Below, in pieces: positions 9,911-19,306 of a stretch of 23,506 nucleotides of DNA. The stretch is taken from NCBI GenBank assembly GCA_003427395.1, contig BFEA01000026.1, positions 2,188,052 through 2,211,557 on the forward strand. The letters run 5' to 3'. Below the pieces are notes generated by a model. It did not search any database. It saw nothing but the letters and a program-made list of their open reading frames with translations, and was not told the DNA's origin. The stretch is from Chara braunii. Lineage: Eukaryota > Streptophyta > Charophyceae > Charales > Characeae. Position numbers and translations under genes: made by a program. Numbering within the stretch: the first letter of the stretch is position 1; each line of letters starts with the position of its first letter.

Positions 9911-10780
9911 AGTTAGTTAAAAATATTGATTATGAAAATTTTGATAATCTACCTCAGCTATAATAGATGATGCCAAAATTATCAGCAATCTCTGATGTCG
10001 ATTAGAAGGGGGTTGATGGAAGAATTAGGCTACAATATGAAGTGCATTCTCCATCATATTAACTGTATAGATAGGTTTGTGGTTTGTATTGTGATGTAAA
10101 TTCACTTTTAACTGACGGTTCGACTAATTCACCCTGATCCATCAAGGATCATTTATCTTCTATTATCATTTGATAACGAGTTAGTTTACGATATAACTTT
10201 GTTTGCTTTTGCACCTCAACCTAAAGCCTTAACTCTCGTGGGTTTGATATCTTTATTTGGATTTCACTAGATTTTTTTTAATTATCATTTTGAAGGACTG
10301 AAAATGACCACGTTGGCGTATGGCAATGTGGCGTTTAGAATATGCGTATGTTTTGTGCAAGTTAGTTCTTTAAGTTTAACGTACCGTCAATGTTTTAGTT
10401 GAATGCTTGTGGCGTTTGATGTACAAACCAAACCTCAGGGACAGTGAGAAGGACAACCGAATGTCACACAATTCGTACACTCGATCGGTTATCTTTCTAT
10501 GTGTTCTATTATACCTCAAATTTCAACGGATATGTTTGTGTTGACGCATTTCTTTGTTCATTTATTGATTAGACGAATGTGTCAATTCGCATGAGAGGTA
10601 TGTTATGTTTTTGAGGAGCTAAGAAGGGACTCGGCATCAACTTACGTTTTTAGTTAATATTCAAATATGGTTATATCGCGTTTTTAGAATTAGTATCTTA
10701 ATCGACTAGAGCAAATCAAGGAAATCGTTCCAATTGAGGAACTAAACTCGAAATTTAGATTATATCATAATTAGATTTAG
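9911..10780. other. AT-rich non-coding stretch
   Basis: No open frame of useful length, no repeat structure and no RNA gene were recognised here. Confidence 0.5.
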
Positions 10781-10789
10781 ACTATGTAT

Positions 10790-10864
10790 CACCCGCAGCC
10801 GCGGCCGCAGGGTCAAACTCGACGTGCGGTCGGGATCCCAATCGCTGCCTCCTGGCTGCGGGTG
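10790..10864. other. GC-rich island with 11-bp inverted repeat
   Basis: CACCCGCAGCC at 10790-10800 pairs perfectly with GGCTGCGGGTG at 10854-10864 around a GC-rich 53-bp loop containing a GCGGCCGC octamer. It is conspicuous because both flanks are AT-rich for hundreds of bases. Function unknown. Confidence 0.5.
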
Positions 10865-10884
10865 GGGTGCGACCTCGACTCTTA

Positions 10885-12000
10885 AGAATTTTTTTACAGT
10901 TCAAAAAGTAAAAAAAAAAAAAAAAGATATTGTAGATATTTTCAAGATCTGCATTGTGCATTTTTTTTTTTTTTTTTACTTCGTCTTTGAATTTTAAAAA
11001 TTGAAAAACTAATTTTCCAAAGGCAAAAGCTTTTTTTTTTTTTTTTAAGAAAAATAATGGGAGTCATTTTTTTTATTTCAAAACATGTAAAGTTTTTGGA
11101 TATGACCACAAGGCAAAAGTTGTTGAGTTTATTTTTGTGCCTAACATATTTTTTTTCCAAAAAAAAAAAAAATTTGATTTTTTTTGTTGTGTTTTTTTTT
11201 TTTATGGTCGCCCACGCCTGACTGCCGCCACGGGGTATTCATAGGATTTAGGATCACGATGACATAATCAAAATTAAGGGTGCGTGATTATAAGATTTAT
11301 AACTATGGTGATGAAACTTAAAAAAAATTATACGACCAATCTCCGTGAAGAAAATAAATGTTTATTGGATATATTCAAAATTTTGGATTCAGAATTCCAA
11401 GAATCTCGAGTTTAAGCAGTCGAAGTAACTACAATAACTCAGAATAAACTCTTAGACAAAAATATATATGCAGCACTCAGATAAAAATCCAAATGGTCTA
11501 TTTTGACTATGAACCTAAATTAACGAATTTATCGGGGGCCTCCCGGTGCAATGGGGCTAATTGCAGCCCCTGAGTTCATGGGTGTCATAAGCATTCAACC
11601 TGCGGCCAGAAAGCGTCGTTCCTGGTCGATACCTTCCCAAATTCCAAGGTACGTGAGAACGAGTGTCTACCTTCGAGAGTCTATTCTGGGGGAGTGTGGG
11701 GAAGGATGGAGCATTTGATACCGTTTAGAGCAGGACCTTCAACAATTGGTCTCTCTTGGCGAGTGTCGTAACTGCTTCGATAGCAAAGGAAGGCTCGGCA
11801 GACCGGTCCTCCAGCGGGGCTGCTCTCGATGACCGTGCGATATAGGAGCCCCCTCAACTGTCTCCAACTTGCAAAAAAAAATAAATAAATTACAATCAAA
11901 AGAAGAAAATTGTAAGCCCGTGTGTCACCATCACTTGAACCATTATCACAACTTCACCAACTTACCTCTAAATATGACTTACGATGTTGACGATGTCCAT
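10885..12000. other. A/T-run region and unrecognised sequence
   Basis: Multiple poly-A/poly-T runs (10910-10925, 10961-10977, 11031-11046, 11153-11172, 11190-11203) make this low complexity to about 11210. The remainder is AT-rich with a more GC-balanced patch at 11535-11870. A 72-codon minus-strand frame there (11681-11899) resembles nothing I recognise. Confidence 0.45.
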
Positions 12001-12021
12001 GACGTTACAACTTTGTAGCTT

Positions 12022-12370
12022 CGGTGAGTTCTTCAAGAAGTCTCCCGCCACTCCCATAATCTTCACGTGCATCACCCCAGGTACTACTTAGTGTAACTCT
12101 TCTCCCTCTGCCTAACCAACCTTCCACCACCTCTAAGCGCTTTTATTAGCGTTGCGCCCTAACAGGGCTCCGGTGATTTCTTCAAGAAGTCTCCCGCCAC
12201 TGCCATAATCTTCACGTGCATCACCCCCTGTCTCTTATACACATCTAGATGTGTATAAGAGACAGGTATCACCCCAGGTACTACTTAGTGTAACTTTTCT
12301 CCCTTTGCCAAACCAACCTTCCACCACCTCTAAGCGTTTTTATTAGCGTTGCGCCCCAACAGGGCATAAC
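12022..12370. repeat. ~150-bp tandem duplication
   Basis: A block beginning GGTGA.TTCTTCAAGAAGTC and ending GCGTTGCGCCC.AACAGGGC occurs at about 12022-12168 and again at about 12170-12365. The second copy has several substitutions (mostly C to T) and is split by the 38-bp adapter-like palindrome at 12228-12265, around which ATCACCCC is duplicated. Confidence 0.85.
12228..12265. other. Tn5 mosaic-end pair: sequencing-library junction artefact
   Basis: CTGTCTCTTATACACATCT (12228-12246), the 19-bp Tn5 mosaic end, is followed immediately by its exact reverse complement AGATGTGTATAAGAGACAG (12247-12265). This head-to-head arrangement is the circularisation junction of Nextera mate-pair libraries. 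It is not host DNA. The contig order across this point should be treated as unverified. Confidence 0.96.
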
Positions 12371-12399
12371 TGGAATCGATTCTAGAGGAAGAACAGACA

Positions 12400-12760
12400 A
12401 ACGAGCAAATCACAATAAAACACAATTTTGAGGGTATAACCTAATCATTCACACTCATAAGTACTTATTACATTTTATTCATTCATGGCTGAATCGGTCG
12501 GAAATGCCCAAATGAAACCAATCAGACATCCAGATCCAGACCATGCATATGACTCAATTCACAAAAATCAACTTGACAAATGATAAATAGTGATGGAAAA
12601 AAATGTAGAGACTCTGAATATTATTCTTAAACCACCAGTACTTTTTAAAGTCGTGCCCGTTAACGAGCCACGATTTCAGAAAACGTATGGGTCACTACAA
12701 GAGCGTCCAAATTCATCCAACTAGAAACGTTTCTACTCTATTTTTTTCCGCAGTCGACAG
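12400..12760. other. Unrecognised AT-rich sequence
   Basis: No supported gene, RNA or repeat between the 150-bp duplication and the inverted repeat at 12763. Confidence 0.4.
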
Positions 12761-12762
12761 CT

Positions 12763-12915
12763 GGGCCAAGTAGTGGTGGTTTAAGAAATATCACTCACTC
12801 CCCCCATGAAACATCATCATCGTCATCATGATCATGTATTCGCCAGATTAGCTACTCCAACTCATGGCTGCACGTAAACACGTCACACGCACCCACCTCC
12901 ACCACTACTTGGCCC
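12763..12915. repeat. Perfect 17-bp inverted repeat, MITE-like
   Basis: GGGCCAAGTAGTGGTGG (12763-12779) is perfectly complementary to CCACCACTACTTGGCCC (12899-12915), enclosing 119 bp. The overall 153 bp and terminal inverted repeats would suit a small non-autonomous DNA element. However, only a 2-bp CT flanks both sides as a possible target duplication, so the class is undecided. Confidence 0.5.
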
Positions 12916-13498
12916 CTCTGACTACAACCCTCTACACCTAGCACAAGAACTCACGCTACACTGTCACTTTGCCCAATTTGTTGGGCATGACGAGCCTATT
13001 CAGCATTGTGGCCTTCCCACATATCATTCACAACATTACAACCAAGATCACAAAGGAGAACATGAATAAGTTGAGCAAATGTATGGCATGGAAGGCAGAT
13101 GGGTGTCGGCGGGAATAGCGGGGAGATAAGTAGTCGACCTAAGGTGAGAAAAAGGAAAAAAACAAGAAGGAAATGGAATGATGATTGGAAATTTTCACAA
13201 AGTGTGGCTGATCAACCAAGCTATGTGCAGTTTGACTGTCCTTGGATTTTTATACGATCGACTAAAGTACGACCAATCATTCACCACGGAGTCGAGGAAG
13301 GAAGAGATAAGGGGTTGCAAGAAGGAGGGAAGGAAGAAGTTATTGGGAGTCGGGCAGGCGTAAAGCTAGCTCTTGTACATGCAGTTCCATACTGATGCCA
13401 TCGCATATGCATAACTACCCTTCAAAAATAAATAAGAAAGGAAAAAGAAGAACACTAACTGTGTTGTTTCTTCACATGACTCTTTCCTAACGGTTTCG
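12916..13498. other. No supported gene
   Basis: A 98-codon + frame at 13099-13395 is Lys/Arg/Glu-rich and unlike any family I know. I see no splice or homology support for it. Confidence 0.35.
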
Positions 13499-13668
13499 TG
13501 GATTGAAAATTTAAATTTACAGGGACAATTTTCAATTTGCACCTCATCTATCCAACAATTTATAGAACGAAATTAAACGTGACTGGATTGAATTTTAAAA
13601 TTTACAGAGACATTTTCAAATTGCACCCCATGTGTCCAACAATTTACGGAAAGTAATCAAACTTCACA
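13499..13668. repeat. 85-bp degenerate tandem duplication
   Basis: TGGATTGAA...AAATTTACAG.GACA.TTTTCAA.TTGCACC...CCAACAATTTA occurs at 13499 and again at 13584, giving a period of 85 bp with scattered substitutions. Confidence 0.75.
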
Positions 13669-13689
13669 CTCAGACCCTGAAAGGAGGTT

Positions 13690-14727
13690 TACGTACCAAG
13701 GCTGGGTTTTCCTGTGAGGTACTCAGGTACAGGCCACAGATCACCTCAAGTGTTTAATGACGATGATCACGGTATAACCTATGAGAGCCCTAGCCCTAAG
13801 TACTACCCCTGCCACCTAGCACAACCATATTCTATATTGTATTCAACATTCTGTACGTGGTCAAATGATTGGTCAGCAACACACCTTTTGTTCAGATTTT
13901 GTATCAATATCCGTCCTGGTCTGTAGGTTGTTGAATTCCGCTTAATCCTTATGTAGTGACAAATATACTTTTTGCTTGGGGTTATCCCCCTTCTCTCTAT
14001 TCCAAGATCCTAGACTTGTGTGTGAGTACATATCTGGCCAACGTACATGTTCAAACATCAATGGTTTCATCATCCAAGCTGCCTTTGACAGTTGTAGAAC
14101 TGTCTTGCCACCTGCATCACAGGGGCTCTTACCTGTTGGACCCCGCAAAATTTACACACCTCCCGCAATTCAAGGTAGTCTACAACCCTACGCCGCACTC
14201 ACCGCCTTCAAGGAGTCTCCATGATGATGCCTCCACAGAACGATGCCCCCCCTGGTGACACAACCCCTCAAAATGTTCCCCCCCCCAAGGGTTCCTCCTT
14301 GCATACTGTCCTCCCCCTGTCAAGCTCCCAAAGACCCCGTTGATCACTCCACTACTCTTGACTCTTGAAAATTTGTGAGTTGGGCATCACTCCACTCCTC
14401 TCGAACTGGACTCAGTAAAATTCCCATTCTAGAGTCGTCAAAAGGGACTCACGAAGGGAACTTTCAGACTGTCAATAGTCTGCAGCTTGGAATTTCTTAT
14501 TTTTCTAGTGACAAGGGCCGACCCTACTCCAGGTACGACCTCATTTTTCACGAGTAGACTTGGAATAGAGGCTGACAAACGATGTCGTGTAGTACATTCC
14601 AACTCCGTGAGTCCCGCTTTCTAGAGTAAGTGGAGCGAAGGCGAGAATTTGAAGTTTTTAACCTCTGGCAGCTCTAGACAGACTCTCGAAGATTAGAGTA
14701 CTGGAGCGAGACTTCATGTGTACTGTG
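13690..14727. other. Unrecognised sequence with short open frames
   Basis: Open frames of 60-100 codons occur on both strands (for example 13956-14258 and 13976-14224 on +). None shows a motif I can name. An imperfect inverted repeat built on GGGACTCACG / CGTGAGTCCC spans about 14439-14616. Confidence 0.35.
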
Positions 14728-14900
14728 CTACCATCTTTCCCCTGAACATAATGCATATGCATTATATTCGAGTTCTCCTAAAACATATATTTAAAATAAG
14801 TTAGTCATTTTTTTTTCAAATAGAACGACACTTCGAATAGAGCAGATATCCGTTGTATTCGAATAGAAGACATATGCGTTATATTCGGATTCTGACCTAT
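14728..14900. repeat. Palindrome-bearing dispersed repeat, copy A, with 26-bp direct repeats
   Basis: CTACCATCTTTCCCCTGAAC and the following ATAA (14728-14751) match 22960-22982. They run into an 18-bp perfect palindrome ATAATGCATATGCATTAT (14748-14765). To the right, 26-bp direct units start TTCGAATAGA at 14832 and 14858, with a weaker third at 14884. Confidence 0.6.
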
Positions 14901-15084
14901 AAAACCGCTCTATTCAAATTGAACATTACTCAGTTATTTTTTCGTAAAATTTATTGATGTCTATCACAAAGGAGCTCACTTGCCAAAAGGTCCAATTTGT
15001 ATGTATGCATTTTTCCACCACCGTCTTCTCCCTCACACAAGGTGTCATTGTCAAGAATCTATGCAAGGCATATTTTCGTCTAGA

Positions 15085-15148
15085 TACGGTCACGATGAGC
15101 GAAGATTGTGTCCAATTACGGTCATGATGAGTGTGAATTGTGTGCAAA
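15085..15148. repeat. 32-bp tandem duplication
   Basis: TACGGTCA(C/T)GATGAG starts at 15085 and 15117, and the units also share ATTGTGTGCAA-like ends. Immediately upstream of the U6 copy but unrelated to a snRNA promoter. Confidence 0.65.
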
Positions 15149-15188
15149 AGTGCTCTCTTGACAGCTGCACAACAACAAAAACAAAAAA

Positions 15189-15288
15189 GTCCTTCAGGAC
15201 ATCCTTTAAAATTGGAACGATACAAAGAAGATTAGAATGACCCCTGCGCAAGGATGACACACATATATTAAGAAATGATCCAAATTTT
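15189..15288 (+). pseudogene. U6 spliceosomal snRNA retropseudogene
   Basis: The 100-nt segment follows U6 snRNA throughout: a 5' hairpin GTCCTTCAGGAC, then TAAAATTGGAACGATACA, GAAGATTA, CCCCTGCGCAAGGATGACAC and a 3' end GAAAT.GTCCAAATTTT with one substitution. Several near-invariant positions are changed. The ACAGAGA box, which pairs with the 5' splice site, reads ACAAAGA, and the AGC triad of the catalytic core reads AGA. Most differences from the usual plant U6 are G-to-A or C-to-T. No TATA box at about -30 and no plant upstream element are visible. The copy is followed by an A-rich tail (15289-15321), and AAAAACAAAAAA occurs both directly before it (15177-15188) and after the tail (15322-15333), as expected for LINE-mediated retroposition. 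It is very unlikely to function. Confidence 0.92.
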
Positions 15289-15333
15289 AAAAAAAAAAGA
15301 AAGAAAAATAAAAAAAGAAGGAAAAACAAAAAA

Positions 15334-16310
15334 TAAGGAAAAACAGGAAACTTACATAAAGCTCTATCCCCCTCCCCCCCACCCGCAAACGAATGTCATC
15401 CCACTTTGCTCTGCTCCAGACAAGACAAATGCAGTGTAGTGCAACATTGATGCACTGTGCTCTAGTGTACCTTAGTACAACAGGACAATTATGACCCGAC
15501 TCCACCACTCAACATTCAACTGAACCCATCCATTCAGACTGATGCAACATTTTAAACCGCAAGTATATGGCCTCATCCTTGCAGAAAGTTTTTGTCTCCA
15601 CAAGCAAAACTCGGAGGGGCCGCGTGGTGTGGGGTGCCGTTGAAAAAAACAATTGGCGGCCTCTGAAGTGGTGCGGGTTTCGTCCTGACACCCGTGGGCC
15701 GGTGTGTGTAGTACTGGTGCTTTAAACCACCAATACCTTTCTCAGCTATCGAGCGTAAAATCGACCTGCGCGCCAAAAAAAACTAACCAGCGCGGGCCTC
15801 ATTTTGCCTGGCGCCACCACCCATTTCGTGTCGGTAGTCCCGAACCCGCCCACCTCCCGTGTTAACCGGCGGACATTTGTTTTTCAAGGAGGGAAAGACA
15901 TTGTTGGTTTTAAATATAGAAAGTCCATTAGGGTCTCCAGATACACTAAGAATGTTTTGCAGCGTAGTGAGACCCATAATAAATGTGTACAAGCGATCTT
16001 TCCCGTTTGGTATAAGCACAGTGAGGATGAGGGTGGAATAAGCACCAATTACTCGTAGGCCCCAAACACACGGTGCAGACCCAGTGGCCGGGAATTGATC
16101 CTACTCAACTTGAATACTCCTTACCTCTTCCAAAGAAAGTTGTCAAATTGAACTAAAATATAACGTGTAGGTGTTATTCGTTTATAAACTACCAGTATAC
16201 GAACCCAGCCTTACAAAAAAGAAAACTCACCGCCTACAAAATTTTTGGAGACCCAACCATCTATAAATTGAATCGGCGGCGGGCAGACCTGCGACCGATA
16301 GCTGGATGTA
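15334..16310. other. No supported gene
   Basis: A mixture of A-rich and balanced sequence. Overlapping open frames on both strands (15509-16058) carry no recognisable domain. GTGTTATTCGTTTATA at 16171-16186 recurs at 16365-16380, linking the right end to the next repeat. Confidence 0.4.
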
Positions 16311-16317
16311 TTGGTTG

Positions 16318-16398
16318 TATAACACATATGCCATATGTTTCCTGAACTCAAATGTAACATATATGTGTTATTCGTTTATAACACATATGCCATATGTT
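16318..16398. repeat. 59-bp direct repeat of a palindromic 22-mer
   Basis: A 22-bp sequence containing ACATATGCCATATGT (7-bp arms, 1-nt centre) is present identically at 16318-16339 and 16377-16398. Between them lie CCTGAAC and TGTTATTCGTTTATA, resembling the palindromic family at 14728 and 22960. Confidence 0.65.
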
Positions 16399-16559
16399 CG
16401 GGGAAGACTGGGCGAGGGCCAAGTAGGTGGGGTGAACTTTGTGTGGAGAGTCTCGACTCTCATCATCTGCTTTGGGGCGTCCTCGGGGCAGAAGGAAGTT
16501 TCCTTAGGGGGTTTGAAGAAAATTTCGGCCGTCGTTCCACCTATCCTTCAGATGGCCTC

Positions 16560-17382
16560 CCAATGATGATTCCTTTTGGTCGTCGGTGACCATTTTCATA
16601 ACATTATAGTCAGCCGTGGGGGGGCCAATGTGGTCCAGCTGCCGAAGGCAGGAAACTTTGAAAGGCGCTGGCGACCGGAACCCCTCCCCCCTTTAAAAGC
16701 AATGGACCTCTCCATTCGAAAATCGAATTTCAAATCAAGTGCTGAACGTCACGATGGGGACGCGGGGTACGTGGCGTCCATATCTGCGATGGTGGAAATG
16801 GGCATTTGCAGCGGTGCAGTGGAGTCCTCGCACGTCACAATTTTTTTAGCGCCCCGCGAAGGTCCATCGCCATCGCCTCTGCATGCCGCCACGCCTATGC
16901 ATTGAGTCGAGCATACATGGGGAACATTGCAGCGACGACGGACATGCGAAGTTGACGACAATAAAGAAGACAGCCGTGGCGGCAGCCGTGACAACCGTGC
17001 TCTTTCGTTGTCAGCAGGAGAGGTCATTGGGCAGAATGAAAGTGCAGATCAGCGCACGGAGGAGGAAGACGCTTCATCAAGTCCCAATCGAAGGGATGGA
17101 TACCGTGGCCATAACCAAGGCTGCAGTTCAGGTTTGTTGCATCATGGATTGCAGTGTTCTCCCACAACCGACACCGAGGTGGTGGATGAAAAGGAGGACG
17201 GGGGGGGCATGGGAGGATCTCAAGCAATGCAATGATGCGATGGAGGAGTACTTATGGGAGAAGCTGCGTATGTTGCCACGTGTCTTTCGGGGGTGATTGC
17301 ATCCAGTGTGGACGAATGCCTACGGGATGCGCTGCCGATGTCGATGTCGACTGCAGTCGGTGTCAATCCGTCCTCTTTTTTG
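16560..17382 (+). other. GC-rich open stretch, possibly decayed coding sequence
   Basis: A + frame runs from 16927 to 17469 with a single TGA at 17233. It is acidic/Ser-rich in its first half and ends in the FDRGRPST repeat described in the next entry. No family is recognised and codon-level evidence is weak. Confidence 0.25.
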
Positions 17383-17383
17383 T

Positions 17384-18270
17384 TGGAGGCCTTCGATAGA
17401 GGTCGGCCATCAACGATAGGGGAAGTGCACGTGGAACGGAAGGACCACGACAAGCAAAATTGTGACTAGGAGCAACAGTGGCAACCTTCAATAAAGGTCG
17501 GCCATCAACAACACGTACGACAGGGCCGTAATTCTACGACGACGGTGAAGGTCCACCGAACGGCGACGATGAAGGGAGCAAACGGTAGAGGACAGCATAC
17601 AGTACACGCACTCTAACAGGTCGTACACCCTTGCACTGCGAACCGGGCCATGGCCTGCGCGGTGGCTTTTGGAGTGGTTTACTGAAGACTTGCTCTTCGC
17701 CTGCCGCCCGTCTATGTTGATGTCCTTCTTCGCAGACCACCTCTTACGTGTACATCCAGGCACCCTGCCGAGGATGCGGGCGTGGAAGAAGACGACAAGG
17801 ACAAGCAAAAGGATGACCCAGCAGCGGCAGCCTTCGAAAGACGTTGGCCATGAAAGGCAAATGGGGACGGGCAGTAGCTAGATGACGATGGTGCACCTCC
17901 AGCAAACGGGGACGAAGAGGGCCGCAAAGGCCAGACCTCAGCATGGGACAAACGCCTTGTAACGTTTTTCATCATCGCGGAATACAATGGGCAATCGGAG
18001 CAAGGGGGGTTGGCTGAAGTATTCAAATTTGCCGACAGTTCGGCCCCTTTCCGTTCGGCGGCACGCACTGCGAGGGAGAACACTGGTCGACGACGTCCGC
18101 GCGGACCGGCTGGCCACCAACCGTTACCATTGGCGCAAGTTTCCTGGAAGCTGAACGTTGAAGACCCAAGATGTCCGTCGCTGCCTGGTAGGAACTCCAA
18201 TGGACCAGCCGATGAAAATTTCATACCGACGACAGGTGCCCTCGCCACTCTGATTATCACGGATCCTTGA
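17384..18270 (+). pseudogene. Decayed, internally duplicated coding-like segment
   Basis: Three copies of a short peptide pattern Phe-(Asp/Asn/Glu)-(Arg/Lys)-x-(Arg/Trp)-Pro appear at about 17390 (FDRGRPST), 17488 (FNKGRPST) and 17834 (FERRWP). A second pattern occurs as DDGEGPPNGDDEGSK (about 17538) and DDDGAPPANGDEEGRK (about 17881). The two larger blocks are about 350 bp apart, with shared GACAAGCAAAA upstream. Frame 1 from about 17620 to the TGA at 18268 is readable except for stops near 17683, 17851 and 17875. Preservation of peptide pattern despite nucleotide drift suggests former coding sequence, perhaps part of a mobile element. I cannot name the protein. Confidence 0.35.
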
Positions 18271-18273
18271 CCT

Positions 18274-18351
18274 CCAAGGGACCTCGGGAGGTCCCTTGGG
18301 GAATGCCACCAAATGGCTGTAGACGGAGGACGGCCCGAGGATTCCCCAAGG
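18274..18351. other. Overlapping mutually exclusive hairpins
   Basis: CCAAGGGACCTC (18274-18285) pairs with GAGGTCCCTTGG (18288-18299) across a 2-nt centre. The overlapping CCTTGGGGAAT (18294-18304) pairs with ATTCCCCAAGG (18341-18351). Both stems are perfect and share 18294-18299, so only one can form at a time. Confidence 0.6.
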
Positions 18352-18359
18352 AAATGTTT

Positions 18360-19280
18360 TCACATTTTTTTTTCGTTTTCATCCCCAAGGATAGGTGGAA
18401 CGGCGGGATTTATGCATCCGAGGAGTGTCTAAGGAGTCCCAGACTCACACACTCACTTTCTTTTACTTATTAATGAACGAATTTGCGGTCAGAGACATCA
18501 GGTCTGACCCTAAATGGGGTGAGATACATTTAAGATATGGGCAGTGTGATTACCGCCTGAGCAGGTTTTTGCCAAAACAAAACGAAAGAGTTCTCGGTGA
18601 ATAACAGCAGCGACAAGGGGCCACGCTGCACTCCTCTCGACATATGAATCTTCCGCTAGCGAACATGGAAAGATACACCGTCATTTCAGTTTTTAATTTT
18701 ATCTTTTGTGCATCTCGAGAGTAGTGGAGCGAGCCCCAAGGCCCAGTCCACGTGACATTTGTGCCCGGAATGAAGCAAATCCTCGTACACGCACGGCGGC
18801 GCCAGCAGGGCCCTGCGGCGGCATCTGCATCAGCTGCGTCACGAGTCGCCAGCTGGACCGTCGTCCACTGCGGCTCACTTGTAAAGCCAATGGCTTGTCG
18901 GCCGCCTACTGTAGAATGCTTTATGTGAACGGCTGGCAATCGGACTATACGCGACGCTGTGGCAATCGAACGGTATCCCCGAGGTGGGTTCCACTCTCCT
19001 CGCACGCATGTTGCCACTTCAGCTCCTGGAACTGTACACGTCGGAATCGGGTTTAGCAGACGCGGCGCACAGCGTCGACTGCTGAAACCGCTGCCTCTTG
19101 GTGCTCAGAAAGGGACAGAATTCGGGCGCGGAGACGAACTGGGACGGTCCTTCGCACGCAGTCTGCGATTCGATCCGATGCAGTCGACTACCGGTAGCGC
19201 TGCGTTTGGCAGCCGGTAATGGTCAGCCGTGGGAGGCAAGGGCTGGTCCGAGAGAGATGGCGGCTGGGGCCTCTCTGGTT
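18360..19280. other. No supported gene
   Basis: GC content rises toward the hydrolase gene. Overlapping open frames on both strands (for example 18550-19017 minus and 18706-19056 plus) show no recognisable domain and are typical of GC-rich non-coding DNA. Confidence 0.35.
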
Positions 19281-19283
19281 GGC

Positions 19284-19306
19284 GGTTCGAACCACGCCGC
19301 CCTCGT
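19284..19306 (+). other. tRNA-like B-box motif 1
   Basis: GGTTCGAACC (19284-19293) followed by ACGCCGCCCTCGT matches the polymerase III B-box and T-arm consensus. It shares 21 of 25 aligned bases with 19825-19849. A weak A-box-like CTGGTCCGAGAGA lies about 40 bp upstream (near 19243). No full cloverleaf is evident, so this is more likely a tRNA-derived SINE remnant than a tRNA gene. Confidence 0.35.

Noticed and set aside
12228-12265. Natural palindrome or Tn5-like bacterial transposon
   Set aside because: Only the two 19-bp mosaic ends are present with no internal transposon sequence; it matches a library junction exactly.
13956-14258. Overlapping 82- and 100-codon plus-strand frames
   Set aside because: One reads SGQRTCSNINGFIIQAAFDS and looks protein-like, but no family, splice sites or neighbours support it.
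15189-15288. Functional U6 snRNA gene
   Set aside because: ACAGAGA box and AGC triad are mutated, no TATA box or upstream element, and an A-rich tail with flanking duplication points to a retrocopy.
17712-18260. 182-residue minus-strand open frame
   Set aside because: Ser/Pro/Arg-rich, no recognisable motif; the opposite strand shows the better-patterned peptide repeats.
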